From positions 1-64,000 of the forward strand of contig NZ_BMND01000030.1 of the NCBI RefSeq assembly GCF_014646275.1: DNA of 64,000 nt. The letters run 5' to 3'. Position 1 is the first letter of the stretch; every line of letters begins with the position of its first letter. Position numbers and translations under genes: made by a program. The notes beneath the pieces are model-generated. The model worked only from the letters and a program-made list of their open reading frames with translations. It was not told the origin of the DNA and made no database searches. The DNA comes from Streptomyces kronopolitis (GTDB lineage Bacteria > Actinomycetota > Actinomycetes > Streptomycetales > Streptomycetaceae). Of the stretch, positions 32,988 to 41,293 are shown piece after piece.

Positions 32988-33275
32988 GTGAGTAGCCCCA
33001 AGTTCGCCACGCTCCGCTACACCGCTCTTCGCATCGGCCTCTTCGTCGTCTCGTTCGCCGTGGTGTGGGGGCTGGCCTACGTCCACGTCATCCCGCTGGC
33101 CGTCGGCGCGTCCAACACCGTCTGGCTGCTGCTGCTCGCCATCGTGATCTCCGCGCCGCTCAGCTTCGTGCTGCTGCGCAAGCAGCGCGACGCGATGTCC
33201 GAGCAGATCGTCGCCAAGGTCGACCGCCAGCGCGAGCGGCTCGCGGCCCACGCCGGCCAGGAGGACGGGGCGTAA
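32988..33275 (+). CDS. DUF4229 small membrane protein
   Basis: A 95-residue protein with two membrane helices (LFVVSFAVVWGLAYVHVIPL and NTVWLLLLAIVISAPLSFVL) followed by a conserved LLRKQRDAMSEQIVAKVDRQ helix and a charged tail. This is the complete actinobacterial DUF4229 family pattern. Function unknown. GTG at 32988 is preceded by GAGGAGAAGG. A possible weak promoter (TTGACT, 14 bases, TAGGTT) lies at 32938-32963. A near-perfect terminator hairpin follows. Confidence 0.92.
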   Translation: MSSPKFATLRYTALRIGLFVVSFAVVWGLAYVHVIPLAVGASNTVWLLLLAIVISAPLSFVLLRKQRDAMSEQIVAKVDRQRERLAAHAGQEDGA

Positions 33276-33318
33276 GAGCCCGGTCCCTGTGTAAGACACC
33301 TCACAGCCGTACCACCAC

Positions 33319-33366
33319 GACAGGCGCCCGCTGCCATGGGCTTTGCTCCATGGCCGGGCGCCTGTC
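33319..33366 (+). terminator. Long two-step hairpin terminator after the DUF4229 gene
   Basis: GACAGGCGCCCG (33319-33330) pairs perfectly with CGGGCGCCTGTC (33355-33366); the inner arms GCCATGG (33333-33339) and CCATGGC (33348-33354) pair too, leaving an 8-base loop. This separates the DUF4229 transcript from the leader-peptide promoter downstream. Confidence 0.8.
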
Positions 33367-33419
33367 GCGTTTCTGACGGGTTGTCCGATGCCGCGGGCCC
33401 ACCGGAAGTAAAAGATTCT

Positions 33420-33451
33420 CTTTGAGTTCCTCAAAGTTCAAGTGTTAATGT
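33420..33451 (+). promoter_or_regulatory. Promoter with overlapping operator for the leader peptide/symporter
   Basis: TTGAGT (33422-33427) and TAATGT (33446-33451) form a promoter with an 18-base spacer. Transcription would begin at about 33458-33459, i.e. at the leader-peptide ATG itself. A perfect inverted repeat CTTTGAG-TTC-CTCAAAG (33420-33436) overlaps the -35 and is a good candidate for a repressor or activator site. Confidence 0.6.
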
Positions 33452-33458
33452 ACGTGTC

Positions 33459-33563
33459 ATGAAGACCGCAGCCGCGCCCCCGTCCCCCAGGAGCATTCCG
33501 CTCGTGGCGCGCCTGCATGTCGATCTCTGCCGCTGTCTGTCCGCGGCCTGTTGCCGCCGCTGA
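33459..33563 (+). CDS. Cysteine-rich leader peptide, putative attenuator (34 aa)
   Basis: ATG 33459 to TGA 33563. The peptide is MKTAAAPPSPRS, then IPLVARLHVDLCRCLS, then AACCRR. The core R-LHVDLCRCLSA-CC matches the actinobacterial putative leader peptide family, short Cys-rich reading frames in front of sulfur-metabolism and transport genes in which ribosome stalling at Cys codons is thought to control downstream expression (shown for polycysteine leaders in mycobacteria). It has no ribosome site, and the promoter places transcription start at its ATG, so translation is probably leaderless. Hairpin-forming sequence (CCTCGCCCTCCGGGCGGGAGG region, about 33590) lies between it and the symporter gene. 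Confidence 0.75.
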   Translation: MKTAAAPPSPRSIPLVARLHVDLCRCLSAACCRR

Positions 33564-33708
33564 CCGTTTCCTCCGGCGGCCGGAGATCCCCCTCGCCCTC
33601 CGGGCGGGAGGCCCCCTGCTTCGAGCTCTCTCGAACCGCTCCGCGGCCGCTCACCCCTGGCGCCCCGCGCCGCCTTCCCGTGCCTGACCTGTCCCCGGAG
33701 TGTGTCCG

Positions 33709-35073
33709 TTGTCCACGTCTGCCGAGAACGCCGAGTCCTCACCGGCGCCTCAGACCCCCAAGTCCTCCCGCATACCCAAGGTCCCGTTCTGGGCCCAGAT
33801 CCTGGGCGGCCTCGTCCTGGGCGTCGTGCTCGGCGGGATCGCCAAGAACGGTGACATCGGCTGGCTCACCGCCACGCTCCAGCACGTCGGCGACCTCTTC
33901 GTCCAGCTGCTGAAGCTGGCCGTGGCGCCGCTGGTCTTCTTCGCGATCCTGGTGTCGATCACCAATCTGCGCCAGGTCAACAACGCCGCCCGGCTGGCCA
34001 CCCGCACCCTGCTGTGGTTCATGGTCACCTCGCTGATCGCGGTCGCGATAGGCCTGGCCATCGGCCTGCTCACCCACCCCGGCGCGGGCACCGGCCTGAC
34101 CCCCAAGGACGGCAAGCTGCCCGATCACGCGGGCTCCTGGATCGACTTCCTGACCGGCATCGTCCCCACCGACATCATCACGCCGTTCACCGAGCTGAAC
34201 GTCCTGCAGATCGTCTTCATGGCGGCCGTCGCCGGCATCGCGGCCCTCCAGCTCGGCGAAAAGGCCGAGCCGGTCCTCACGATCAGCCGCTCGGTCCTGG
34301 AACTCCTCCAGAAGGCCCTGTGGTGGGTCATCCGCCTCGCCCCGCTCGGCACCGTCGGCCTCATCGGCAACGCCATCGCGACGTACGGCTGGAACCTCAT
34401 CGGCAAGTACGCGACCTTCACCGTCGACATCTACGTCGGCTGCGCGCTCGTGCTCTTCGGCGTCTACCCGCTGCTGCTGTCGACCGTCGCCAAGGTCAAC
34501 CCGCTGCAGTTCTTCCGCGGCGCCTGGCCGGCCATCCAGCTGGCCTTCGTCTCCCGCTCGTCGGTCGGCACCATGCCGGTCACCCAGCAGGTCACCGAGC
34601 GCCTCGGAGTGCCGCGCGAGTACGCCTCCTTCGCCGTGCCGTTCGGCTCGACGACCAAGATGGACGGCTGCGCCTCGATCTACCCGGCGATCGCCGCGAT
34701 CTTCATCGCCCAGATCTTCGACGTCCACCTGGGCCTCGGCGACTACGTCCTGATCGCCTTCGTCTCCGTCATCGGCTCCGCCGCCACCGCCGGCCTGACC
34801 GGCGCCACGGTCATGCTGACGCTGACCCTCTCCACGCTGGGCCTGCCCCTGGAGGGCGTCGGCCTGCTGATGGCCATCGACCCGATCCTGGACATGATGC
34901 GCACGGCCACCAACGTCGCCGGCCAGTCGGTCATCCCGATCCTGGTCTCCGCCAGGGAGAACATCCTGGACCGCGACGCGTACCGGGGGGCGACGAGCAT
35001 CACGCCGCCCGCGGCCGACGCCGTGCGCACGGAGCAGACGGCGCCGCTCGCGGACCCGGTGGCCGCCGCCTAG
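33709..35073 (+). CDS. Dicarboxylate/amino acid:cation symporter (DAACS), possibly a cystine transporter
   Basis: A 454-residue multi-pass symporter of the glutamate-transporter fold. TTG 33709 is chosen because GGAG lies eight bases before it, whereas GTG 33700 has the ribosome site too close. Visible motifs are the first re-entrant loop SRSSVGTMPVTQQV and the NMDGT-type region, here TKMDGCASIYPA, where Cys replaces the usual Thr, a pattern I associate with TcyP-like cystine carriers. The C-terminus has IDPILDMMRTATNV. The Cys-rich leader peptide upstream supports cystine or another sulfur compound as substrate; dicarboxylate transport cannot be ruled out. Confidence 0.88.
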   Translation: MSTSAENAESSPAPQTPKSSRIPKVPFWAQILGGLVLGVVLGGIAKNGDIGWLTATLQHVGDLFVQLLKLAVAPLVFFAILVSITNLRQVNNAARLATRTLLWFMVTSLIAVAIGLAIGLLTHPGAGTGLTPKDGKLPDHAGSWIDFLTGIVPTDIITPFTELNVLQIVFMAAVAGIAALQLGEKAEPVLTISRSVLELLQKALWWVIRLAPLGTVGLIGNAIATYGWNLIGKYATFTVDIYVGCALVLFGVYPLLLSTVAKVNPLQFFRGAWPAIQLAFVSRSSVGTMPVTQQVTERLGVPREYASFAVPFGSTTKMDGCASIYPAIAAIFIAQIFDVHLGLGDYVLIAFVSVIGSAATAGLTGATVMLTLTLSTLGLPLEGVGLLMAIDPILDMMRTATNVAGQSVIPILVSARENILDRDAYRGATSITPPAADAVRTEQTAPLADPVAAA

Positions 35074-35133
35074 GACCAGGCCTGCGGGCCCGTTGGTCGG
35101 CGCCGCTCCCGGCGGTCGGCCCGAAGAGAGAGT

Positions 35134-35166
35134 GCGGTGCCCCGGCCGGGTCGGCCGGGGCACCGC
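35134..35166. terminator. Bidirectional terminator between symporter and hydrolase genes
   Basis: GCGGTGCCCCGGCCG (35134-35148) and CGGCCGGGGCACCGC (35152-35166) form a perfect 15-bp stem with a 3-base loop. The two flanking genes are convergent. Confidence 0.75.
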
Positions 35167-35184
35167 CGTGGTCCGCCGGGTCCT

Positions 35185-36063
35185 TCAGCCCGCCGCCGCT
35201 GCCGTATGGGCCAGGATCGCGGCGGTCAGGGGGTTGTGTACGGCGGGTGGGAGGGCGTGGCCCATTCCCGGGATCTCGACGAGTCGTGCGCCGCGGACGC
35301 ACTGGGCGAGGTGCTGGGGGTGCGGCGGCGGGAAGACCGGTTCGGCGGGGGCGGAGATGACCAGTGTCGGTACCTCGTTCGCGGCGAGGCGGTCCGTGCG
35401 GAGCATGCCGTCCGTCGCGGCGCGGCCGTGTGCGGTGCTGGTGCGGTGGTGCCCGGTGTGGGCGATGACGCGGCGCTCCAGCGAGCGGAACCAGTCCGCG
35501 TCGAAGGGGAGTCGGTCACCGGCGAGTACCCGCCAGTGTGTGATCCGGCGGGCCACCTCGGCCGCCTCCCCGTGCTCCTCGACCGGGCGGGACCACAGCT
35601 CCAGGACCTCGGGCGCGATGCCCGGCAGCTCCCCGGCCGGGACGGTGCTGCCGTCCGGGCGGGTGTAGGGGGTGGTGCTGAGGGCGCTGGTGCCGATGAG
35701 AGTGGCGCTGAGGCATCGGTCGGGGTGGTCCGCCAGCACCATCTGGGCCAGCATGCCGCCCAATGACATGCCGACGAGATGTGCCCGACCGATGCCCAGG
35801 CCGTCGAGGACCGCGCGCACATCCGTGGCCAGATCGGCGATGCGGTAGGGCCGTTCCTCGAAGGCCCATGTGGAGCGGCCGGTGTCGCGGTGGTCGTAGC
35901 GGATGACCCGGTGGTGCTCGGCGAGCGCGTCGACCAGCGGCTCCGGCCAGCCGACGCCCGTCGCCTGGGCGCCCATGACCAGCAGCAGCGGGGGCGCGTC
36001 GGCGGGCCCGCGCTGCTCGGTCCATAAGCGGATGCCGGGGGCGGCATCGATGAATTGCTGCAC
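35185..36063 (-). CDS. Alpha/beta hydrolase
   Basis: A 292-residue serine hydrolase. GTG 36063 has GGAGGAG six bases upstream. The oxyanion-hole region is LLLVMGAQATGVGW, followed by YDHRDTGRST, the nucleophile elbow GMSLGG, a probable acid in VISAPAEPVFPP and the catalytic His in IPGMGHALPP. The pattern is close to RdmC-like methylesterases and 3-oxoadipate enol-lactonase relatives, but the substrate is unknown. It is divergent from the TetR gene at 36212, with two inverted repeats between, and so is probably controlled by it. Confidence 0.92.
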   Translation of the reverse strand: MQQFIDAAPGIRLWTEQRGPADAPPLLLVMGAQATGVGWPEPLVDALAEHHRVIRYDHRDTGRSTWAFEERPYRIADLATDVRAVLDGLGIGRAHLVGMSLGGMLAQMVLADHPDRCLSATLIGTSALSTTPYTRPDGSTVPAGELPGIAPEVLELWSRPVEEHGEAAEVARRITHWRVLAGDRLPFDADWFRSLERRVIAHTGHHRTSTAHGRAATDGMLRTDRLAANEVPTLVISAPAEPVFPPPHPQHLAQCVRGARLVEIPGMGHALPPAVHNPLTAAILAHTAAAAG

Positions 36064-36100
36064 TGGACTCTCCTCCGGGTGGGGGAAGCGATCAACGTAA

Positions 36101-36117
36101 CGAGACGTATCGTCTCG
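36101..36117. promoter_or_regulatory. Inverted-repeat operator 1 between hydrolase and TetR gene
   Basis: CGAGACG-TAT-CGTCTCG is a perfect 7-bp inverted repeat with a 3-base spacer, 38 bases upstream of the hydrolase GTG. The form is typical of TetR-family binding sites in Streptomyces. Confidence 0.6.
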
Positions 36118-36171
36118 CGATGGTCGGGAACGCGTCAAGCGCACGAAGGGCGGGCGGCGGAGATCGTAAAC

Positions 36172-36185
36172 TTACTTTGCAGTAA
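36172..36185. promoter_or_regulatory. Inverted-repeat operator 2 near the TetR gene
   Basis: TTACT-TTGC-AGTAA is a perfect inverted repeat in an AT-rich patch, 27 bases before the TetR GTG. It differs in sequence from the repeat at 36101, so two different proteins, or a promoter element, may be involved. Confidence 0.45.
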
Positions 36186-36211
36186 AGGGGCGGGATGGAG
36201 GGGTATTCAGG

Positions 36212-36916
36212 GTGGGAGCTGTGAAGAGCAAGAGGGTGCCGCGCGCGGTCCGGGAGCAGCAGATGCTGGACGCCGCGGTGCTGACGTTCGCACGGCGTGG
36301 ATATCGGGCGGCCTCGATGGACGAGATCGCCGAATTGGCCGGGGTGTCGAAACCGCTGGTCTATCTGTACCTGAATTCGAAGGACGACCTGTTCAGCACG
36401 GTGATCCGGCGGGAGTCGGAGTCGCTGGTGGCAGCGGTGCGGGCGGCCGTCGAGCCGGGGGAGAGCGCCGATCGCAAGCTGTGGAACGGCCTGCGGGGAT
36501 TCTTCGCGTACGCCGCCGAGCACCGGGAGGGCTGGGCCGTGCTTCACCAGCAGGCCCGCACGCACGGCGAGCCGTTCGCCCGCGAAGTCGCCGTCGTGCG
36601 GGGGGAGATCGTCGCATTCGTCACGGAGTTGCTGGGTGCGGCCGCAAAGGAAGCCGGCTGCGTCGGTGAGCTGGCCGACCGGGAGGTGGCCGGGCTCGCC
36701 CATGCCCTGGTCGGCGCGGCCGAGTCGCTCGCCGAGTGGGTCAACTGCCTTTCGGAGGAGGGTACTTCGGGGGAGCTGACGCATCCATCGGCGAAGGACA
36801 GTGCGGCCACGATGATGAATGTCGTCTGGGCGGGGCTCGGCCGGATGATGGGCGGGGAGCGGTGGGCGCCGAGCGGACTCGCCGGCCAGGGGAGCCGGTC
36901 CGGCGTCGGGGGGTGA
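36212..36916 (+). CDS. TetR-family transcriptional regulator
   Basis: A 234-residue repressor. The helix-turn-helix is at residues 12-58 (REQQMLDAAVLTFARRGYRA, SMDEIAELAGVSKPLVYLYL, NSKDDLF). The C-terminal ligand domain is helical with a conserved ALVGAAESLAEWV region. GTG 36212 follows GGAGGGG by about eight bases. It is divergent from the alpha/beta hydrolase and very likely regulates it and itself through the inverted repeats between the genes. Confidence 0.92.
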   Translation: MGAVKSKRVPRAVREQQMLDAAVLTFARRGYRAASMDEIAELAGVSKPLVYLYLNSKDDLFSTVIRRESESLVAAVRAAVEPGESADRKLWNGLRGFFAYAAEHREGWAVLHQQARTHGEPFAREVAVVRGEIVAFVTELLGAAAKEAGCVGELADREVAGLAHALVGAAESLAEWVNCLSEEGTSGELTHPSAKDSAATMMNVVWAGLGRMMGGERWAPSGLAGQGSRSGVGG

Positions 36917-37614
36917 GGCGGCACGGTGCGGGGCGGCCGGCGGTGGGCCGCGCACCGGCCGGCGGCGGCTCGCCAGGAGCGACGGGGGGGCGGGGGTGCC
37001 CGGGTGCGGGCGGTGGCTGGTCCGCGTGCGGGGCCCGGGTGCGCGGCTCGTGACCGGACCCGTGGCCCGTGGGGTGAATTCGTGAAGGTGTCGCGCGGCC
37101 ATTGGCCGGCTCCCGCTCCTCACATAAGTTGACCCCTACCTAATTTACCGCCGGGTCAGGAGCTGGGTCGCAGATGAGTGCCACGGATGCCCTCGCCGGG
37201 GGCGAGTCGTCCGACGGCGGCCGCTCCCTGCGTCGCCGTGTGCCCACAACTGGCCTGATGCGGTGTGGAGTTCGGGTTGCCGGTGGCCGGCGGCCCGATG
37301 GCGTCGGGTAGTGCGATGCCGATGACGGGCGGGGCCCGGGGGCCGGCTGCCGCTGTTGGTGCGGCTGTTGTTGTTGGTGTTGCTGTGGCGGCTGCCGCGT
37401 TTCGAGGGTTACCGGGCGTCGTCTCCGGACCCGTGCCGGGCGTCGTCTCCGGACGTGTGCCGGGCCGCGCCTAGGTGCACTGGGCCCGACCCCCAAGGCC
37501 TCGCGGCCCCCAGGGGCGCGCGATCCCCAGGGGCACGCGATCCCCTCGCGGCCCCCAACGGCATTGCCGCGCCCCACCCTTCCCGCACTCCACAGGCGTA
37601 ACGAGGAGCCGCTC
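36917..37614. other. About 700 bases without a convincing gene
   Basis: The region is GC-rich low-complexity sequence. A 45-codon frame from ATG 37174 (MSATDALAGGESSDGGRS...) with a distant CAGGAG is the best small candidate but is weak. At 37408-37470 the unit CGTCGTCTCCGGAC-N2-GTGCCGGG is tandemly duplicated, and 37500-37560 repeats CGCGATCCCC-like elements. No promoter stands out for the gene at 37615. Confidence 0.45.
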
Positions 37615-39564
37615 GTGTTCCACCAGGACAGTGCAGCCACCGGGTCACCCGCCGAAGGAACCCCCGCCGACCCGGCCGGCGCCCCCGCCCGCACCGTGAC
37701 GGAGCCCCAGAAAACCCTGGTCGACGGCGCGGTCCGGGAGGTCTACGTCCCGCCGCTGGTCCCGCCCGTCCGTAGTGGCTCGCTCGGGGGCCTCCCCTTC
37801 ACCAACGCCGCCGAGGCCCCCGCCGATGTCGTGCTCGCCCGCAAACAGCCCAGCGGCACCTGGCGCGACATCACCGCGGCGGAGTTCGCCGTCGAGGTCC
37901 GGGCCGTCGCCAAGGGCCTGCTCGCGCACGGCCTGCGCCCCGGTGACCGGCTCGCGATCATGGCCCGTACGACCTATGAGTGGACCCTCGTCGACTTCGC
38001 CGCCTGGGCGGCCGGCCTGGTCACCGTCCCGCTCTACCCCACCTCCTCCGCCCACCAGGCGCAGTGGATCCTGGCCGACTCCGGCGCCCGGGCCTGCGTT
38101 GTGGAGAACGTCGAGGAGGCCCGGCTGATCAGCGGCCTGCGCGGTGAACTGCCCGCGCTGGACCACCTGTGGCAGTTCAACACCGGCGCGGTCGCCCAGC
38201 TCGTCGCCGCGGGCCGTGAGGTGCCGGACGAGGCGGTCGACCAATGCCGTGCCGCCACCGGCCCGTACGCCCTCGCCACCCTCATCTACACCTCCGGCAC
38301 CACCGGCCGCCCCAAGGGCTGCGCACTCACCCACGCCAACTTCTTCGCCGAGGTCGACAACGCCGTCGAGCTGCTGCACCCGGTCTTCACCCCGGTCGGC
38401 GAGGAGCCCGCCGCCACCCTCCTCTTCCTCCCGCTCTCCCATGTCTTCGGGCGCATGGTCGCCGTCGGCTGCCTGCGCGCCCGCGTCCGGCTCGGCCACG
38501 CCCCCAGCATGCGGACCGACGACCTGCTCGCCGACCTGGCCGGCTTCCGGCCGACGTTCCTGCTGGCTATCCCGTACGTCCTGGAGAAGGTCTTCCACAG
38601 TGGCCGGGCCGCCGCGGAGAAGGCGGGCAAGGCCGCCGCCTTCGACCGGGCGGCCCGCGTCGCCCGCTCCTACGGCGAGGCCGTCGAGGCCGGCGAACAC
38701 GGCACGGGCCCCGGCCCCGGCGTCGCCCTCAAGGCCGCCCGCAAGCTCTACGACCCGCTCGTCTACCGCCGCATCCGCGCCGCCCTCGGCGGCAGGGTCC
38801 GCCACGTCCTGTGCGGCGGATCCCCCCTCGGCCACCGCCTCGCCGCCTTCTACACCGGCGCCGGCATCGAGATCTTCGAGGGCTACGGCCTGACGGAGAC
38901 CACGGCCGCCACCACGCTCACGCCCCCGCTCCGGCCCCGCATGGGCACGGTCGGCTGGCCGCTGCCCGGCAGCGCGGTGCGGATCGCCGACGACGGCGAG
39001 ATCCTGATCCACGGCGGACACGTCTTCTCCGGCTACTGGGACGCCGCCCTCGGCGCGGCCCGCCCCGTCACCGACCGCGGCTGGTTCGCCACGGGTGACC
39101 TCGGCTCCCTCGACGCCGACGGCTACCTCACCATCACCGGCCGCAAGAAGGAGATCATCGTGACCACGGGCGGCAAGAACGTCGCCCCGGCGCCGCTGGA
39201 GGACCGCCTCCGCTCCCATCCGCTCGTCGGCCAGTGCATGGTCGTCGGCGACCACCGCCCCTACGTCACGGCCCTGCTCACCCTGGATCCGGACGGCCTC
39301 GCCCACTGGCGCCAGATGCACCGGAAGCAGAGCGTGCCGCAGGAGCAACTGCTGCGTGACGAGCGCCTGCTCGACGATCTTCAGCGCGCGGTGGACGACG
39401 CCAACGCACTGGTCTCCCGCGCCGAGTCCATCCGCCGCTTCGCCGTCCTCCCGGTGGATTTCACCCCGGAGAGCGGGCATCTCACCCCGTCCCTGAAACT
39501 CCGCCGCGGCGCCGTCTCCCGTGATTTCGCCAAAGACATAGCCAGCCTTTACGAAAGCGGGTGA
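37615..39564 (+). CDS. Long-chain acyl-CoA synthetase (FadD15-like)
   Basis: A 649-residue AMP-binding enzyme that activates fatty acids to acyl-CoA via acyl-adenylate. GTG 37615 has GAGGAG six bases upstream. The nucleotide motif is LIYTSGTTGRPKGCALTHAN, followed by LPLSHVFGRM, the A5 motif EGYGLTETTAATT, and TGDLGSLDADGYLTITGRKK with GGKNVAPAPLED (A8 hinge and catalytic Lys region). The architecture matches the FadD15/FACS group of actinobacteria. A 45-residue polar extension precedes the domain. It stands alone between non-coding stretches. Confidence 0.94.
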   Translation: MFHQDSAATGSPAEGTPADPAGAPARTVTEPQKTLVDGAVREVYVPPLVPPVRSGSLGGLPFTNAAEAPADVVLARKQPSGTWRDITAAEFAVEVRAVAKGLLAHGLRPGDRLAIMARTTYEWTLVDFAAWAAGLVTVPLYPTSSAHQAQWILADSGARACVVENVEEARLISGLRGELPALDHLWQFNTGAVAQLVAAGREVPDEAVDQCRAATGPYALATLIYTSGTTGRPKGCALTHANFFAEVDNAVELLHPVFTPVGEEPAATLLFLPLSHVFGRMVAVGCLRARVRLGHAPSMRTDDLLADLAGFRPTFLLAIPYVLEKVFHSGRAAAEKAGKAAAFDRAARVARSYGEAVEAGEHGTGPGPGVALKAARKLYDPLVYRRIRAALGGRVRHVLCGGSPLGHRLAAFYTGAGIEIFEGYGLTETTAATTLTPPLRPRMGTVGWPLPGSAVRIADDGEILIHGGHVFSGYWDAALGAARPVTDRGWFATGDLGSLDADGYLTITGRKKEIIVTTGGKNVAPAPLEDRLRSHPLVGQCMVVGDHRPYVTALLTLDPDGLAHWRQMHRKQSVPQEQLLRDERLLDDLQRAVDDANALVSRAESIRRFAVLPVDFTPESGHLTPSLKLRRGAVSRDFAKDIASLYESG

Positions 39565-39692
39565 CCCCGCTCTGGAGGCCTCGCTCCCGACGCGTCAGAC
39601 TGGAACCCCGTGTCACCTCTGTGGGGGAGGTGGCACGGGGTCTGACGTGCGAGGTCGCCGCTCCTGGCGGCTCGCGCCCGCGGCGATCCGGA

Positions 39693-40004
39693 TCATCGGG
39701 GCGGCAGTGCGACCGCCGTCTGCATGTCGCAGGAATTGCACCAGAAGGCCCAGCCGTTGGCGTCCACGGACCGCGAGCCGCAGGCCAGGCACGGGTCACC
39801 CACGAAGCTCGCCGCCACCCACGTCCCGGCCGTCGCCGCCCGGCGCCCCGCGGCGGCGCACTCGTCGGCGTAGCACGGGATGCACAGTCCGCCCTGCTGG
39901 CCGGGCAGCTTCATCGAACGTATCCCGCAGGTCGAGCACGGCAGCCGGCCGACGTACTGCGCGTCCAGGCCGACCGGCTTGCCGTTCCTTCCCGAGGTCG
40001 TCAT
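39693..40004 (-). CDS. Small zinc-ribbon protein with four CxxC pairs
   Basis: A 103-residue protein with Cys pairs CSTC, CIPC, CLAC and CNSC evenly spread along it, i.e. two treble-clef/zinc-ribbon units (LPCSTCGIRSMKLPGQQGG then PCLACGSRSVDANGWAFWC). Probably binds two Zn ions and contacts protein or nucleic acid. ATG 40004 is preceded by GGGGAGG. Only ten bases separate it from the DnaJ-type zinc-finger peptide gene upstream, and the two probably form one operon. No family name is known to me. Confidence 0.75.
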   Translation of the reverse strand: MTTSGRNGKPVGLDAQYVGRLPCSTCGIRSMKLPGQQGGLCIPCYADECAAAGRRAATAGTWVAASFVGDPCLACGSRSVDANGWAFWCNSCDMQTAVALPPR

Positions 40005-40014
40005 GTCGCCTCCC

Positions 40015-40152
40015 CTAGGCCAGGACGGTGCCGGTGCCGCCGCAACCGGAGCACTGCGTCGTGACCTGGTCGCCGGCCGGCGTCTCCCAGTCCACGGTGC
40101 CTCTGCCGCCACAGTCGGGACAGGTCTTCTGCGGGGGCAACTGCTCGCTCAT
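40015..40152 (-). CDS. 45-aa DnaJ-type zinc-finger peptide
   Basis: ATG 40152 to TAG 40015. The peptide is MSEQLPPQKT, then CPDCGGRGTVDWETPAGDQV, then TTQCSGCGGTGTVLA. It contains two CxxCxGxG repeats, the zinc-binding unit of DnaJ/Hsp40, but no J domain. Two repeats would form one Zn centre. Similar tiny proteins are widespread in Streptomyces; the function is unknown, perhaps chaperone-like binding. It is the first gene of a pair with the zinc-ribbon protein at 39693, with ten bases between them. Confidence 0.75.
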   Translation of the reverse strand: MSEQLPPQKTCPDCGGRGTVDWETPAGDQVTTQCSGCGGTGTVLA

Positions 40153-41283
40153 TCTGCCCACGGTATGCCGCGCCATGTTCCGATGTGACCACTTTCCGTG
40201 ATCACTCCGTCATCGGCGGCAACTTCTTTGCGCCGGGGCGGACTTACGCCGAAATGTGCCGGCCGGCGGGCCCGTCCGGCGGGGGCGCGGGGAGCCCGGG
40301 AGCACAATGCGTCGACCGGTTGTGAAGGGTGACGCGGGCCGGTGCGGCAGGGGGCGCGGGCCCGTTTCCCCGCGCGGGTGGGCCGGTGCGTTCCGTGCGG
40401 CCATTGGCACGGTGCTCGCGTGGTGCCGCGAGGAATTCCGGCCGTCGTGCGGGAAGAGCGGATGCTCGAATTCCGCCGAGTGCGGAGGCCGATGGCGCGC
40501 CTTGCCCGGGGAGTTCCGACTTACCCGGCGCGGCCCGCCGTTCTGTGCGCCCGTTGTGGTCCGCCGGGCCGGACTCGCGCCGGAAGTCCGCGGGCGCAGC
40601 CCCCTTACGGCCACCGCCGGCGCGCCGAATGCAAGCGCATTCCCGCCCTTTTCCCCGCCTTCCCTCCTCTGCGGAACCGGAGCCTCCACGGATTCGCGGA
40701 GGGGGGTCATCGATTCCGGCATGCTCGACAACCAGCGCGATAGCGTCAGCGTCTTCCGGGAATGCGCGCCCGGTCGCGCGCGTTCCGGCCGTCGTCGTCA
40801 CCGCGCACGCCGCCTCGGCGGCTCCCTTGCCGTTCACGGTGGTCGCGCGCGGTGCTTTCCCGGGGCTTTCTGCCGGGTGAGCGCCCGAGAGTGCGGGTGT
40901 TTGTCCGGGGGGCGCCGGTATCTGGCGGGATCCGGTTTCTTTGTGGCCAAACGAGGGTGACGGGTGGAGCGGGAGGGGCTGGAGGGGGCCGCCCGAACGG
41001 TTCTCCGTCGCTTCCGGGCGAAGGCGGAATCGTGGCGGGAATCGTCAGGTCCGCGGGCCGGGCGAGGGCAGGGATCGCGTGGCCTCGTGCGCGGAACATG
41101 CCTGCACAGGGAGGCGGCGGCCGGGACTCCGCGGGCCTCCCGGTCGTCGGACGGAGGGCGGTCGGCACGGCGGTGAAGGCCGTCCGCCTCGCCCGTGGAA
41201 TTCCGCGATGCCGAGCCCCGGCGGGTATGTCATGTGCGGGACGAGAAGAATTCATGCAATGGTCATTCATCTCGTGTCGGCAG
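40153..41283. other. About 1.1 kb with no credible gene
   Basis: Many frames stay open because of high GC, but none has a ribosome site plus protein-like composition; all are rich in Arg, Gly and Pro. The stretch has repeated GGAATTCCG, GAATTCCG and GAAGTCCG elements and many CGGGCG runs. It lies downstream of both the cold-shock gene and the zinc-finger pair. It could hold a non-coding RNA or decayed sequence. Confidence 0.45.
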
Positions 41284-41293
41284 CGAAAAGGCA

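Noticed and set aside
33276..33318. A third Rex-like site (TGTGTAAGACACCTCACA) after the DUF4229 gene
   Set aside because: The spacing between TGTG and CACA is ten rather than eight bases, and it lies between a stop codon and a terminator.
37174..37311. A 45-codon frame beginning MSATDALAGG before the acyl-CoA synthetase, considered as a precursor peptide
   Set aside because: The ribosome site is 12 bases away, the sequence has no leader/core pattern and no modification enzyme is nearby.
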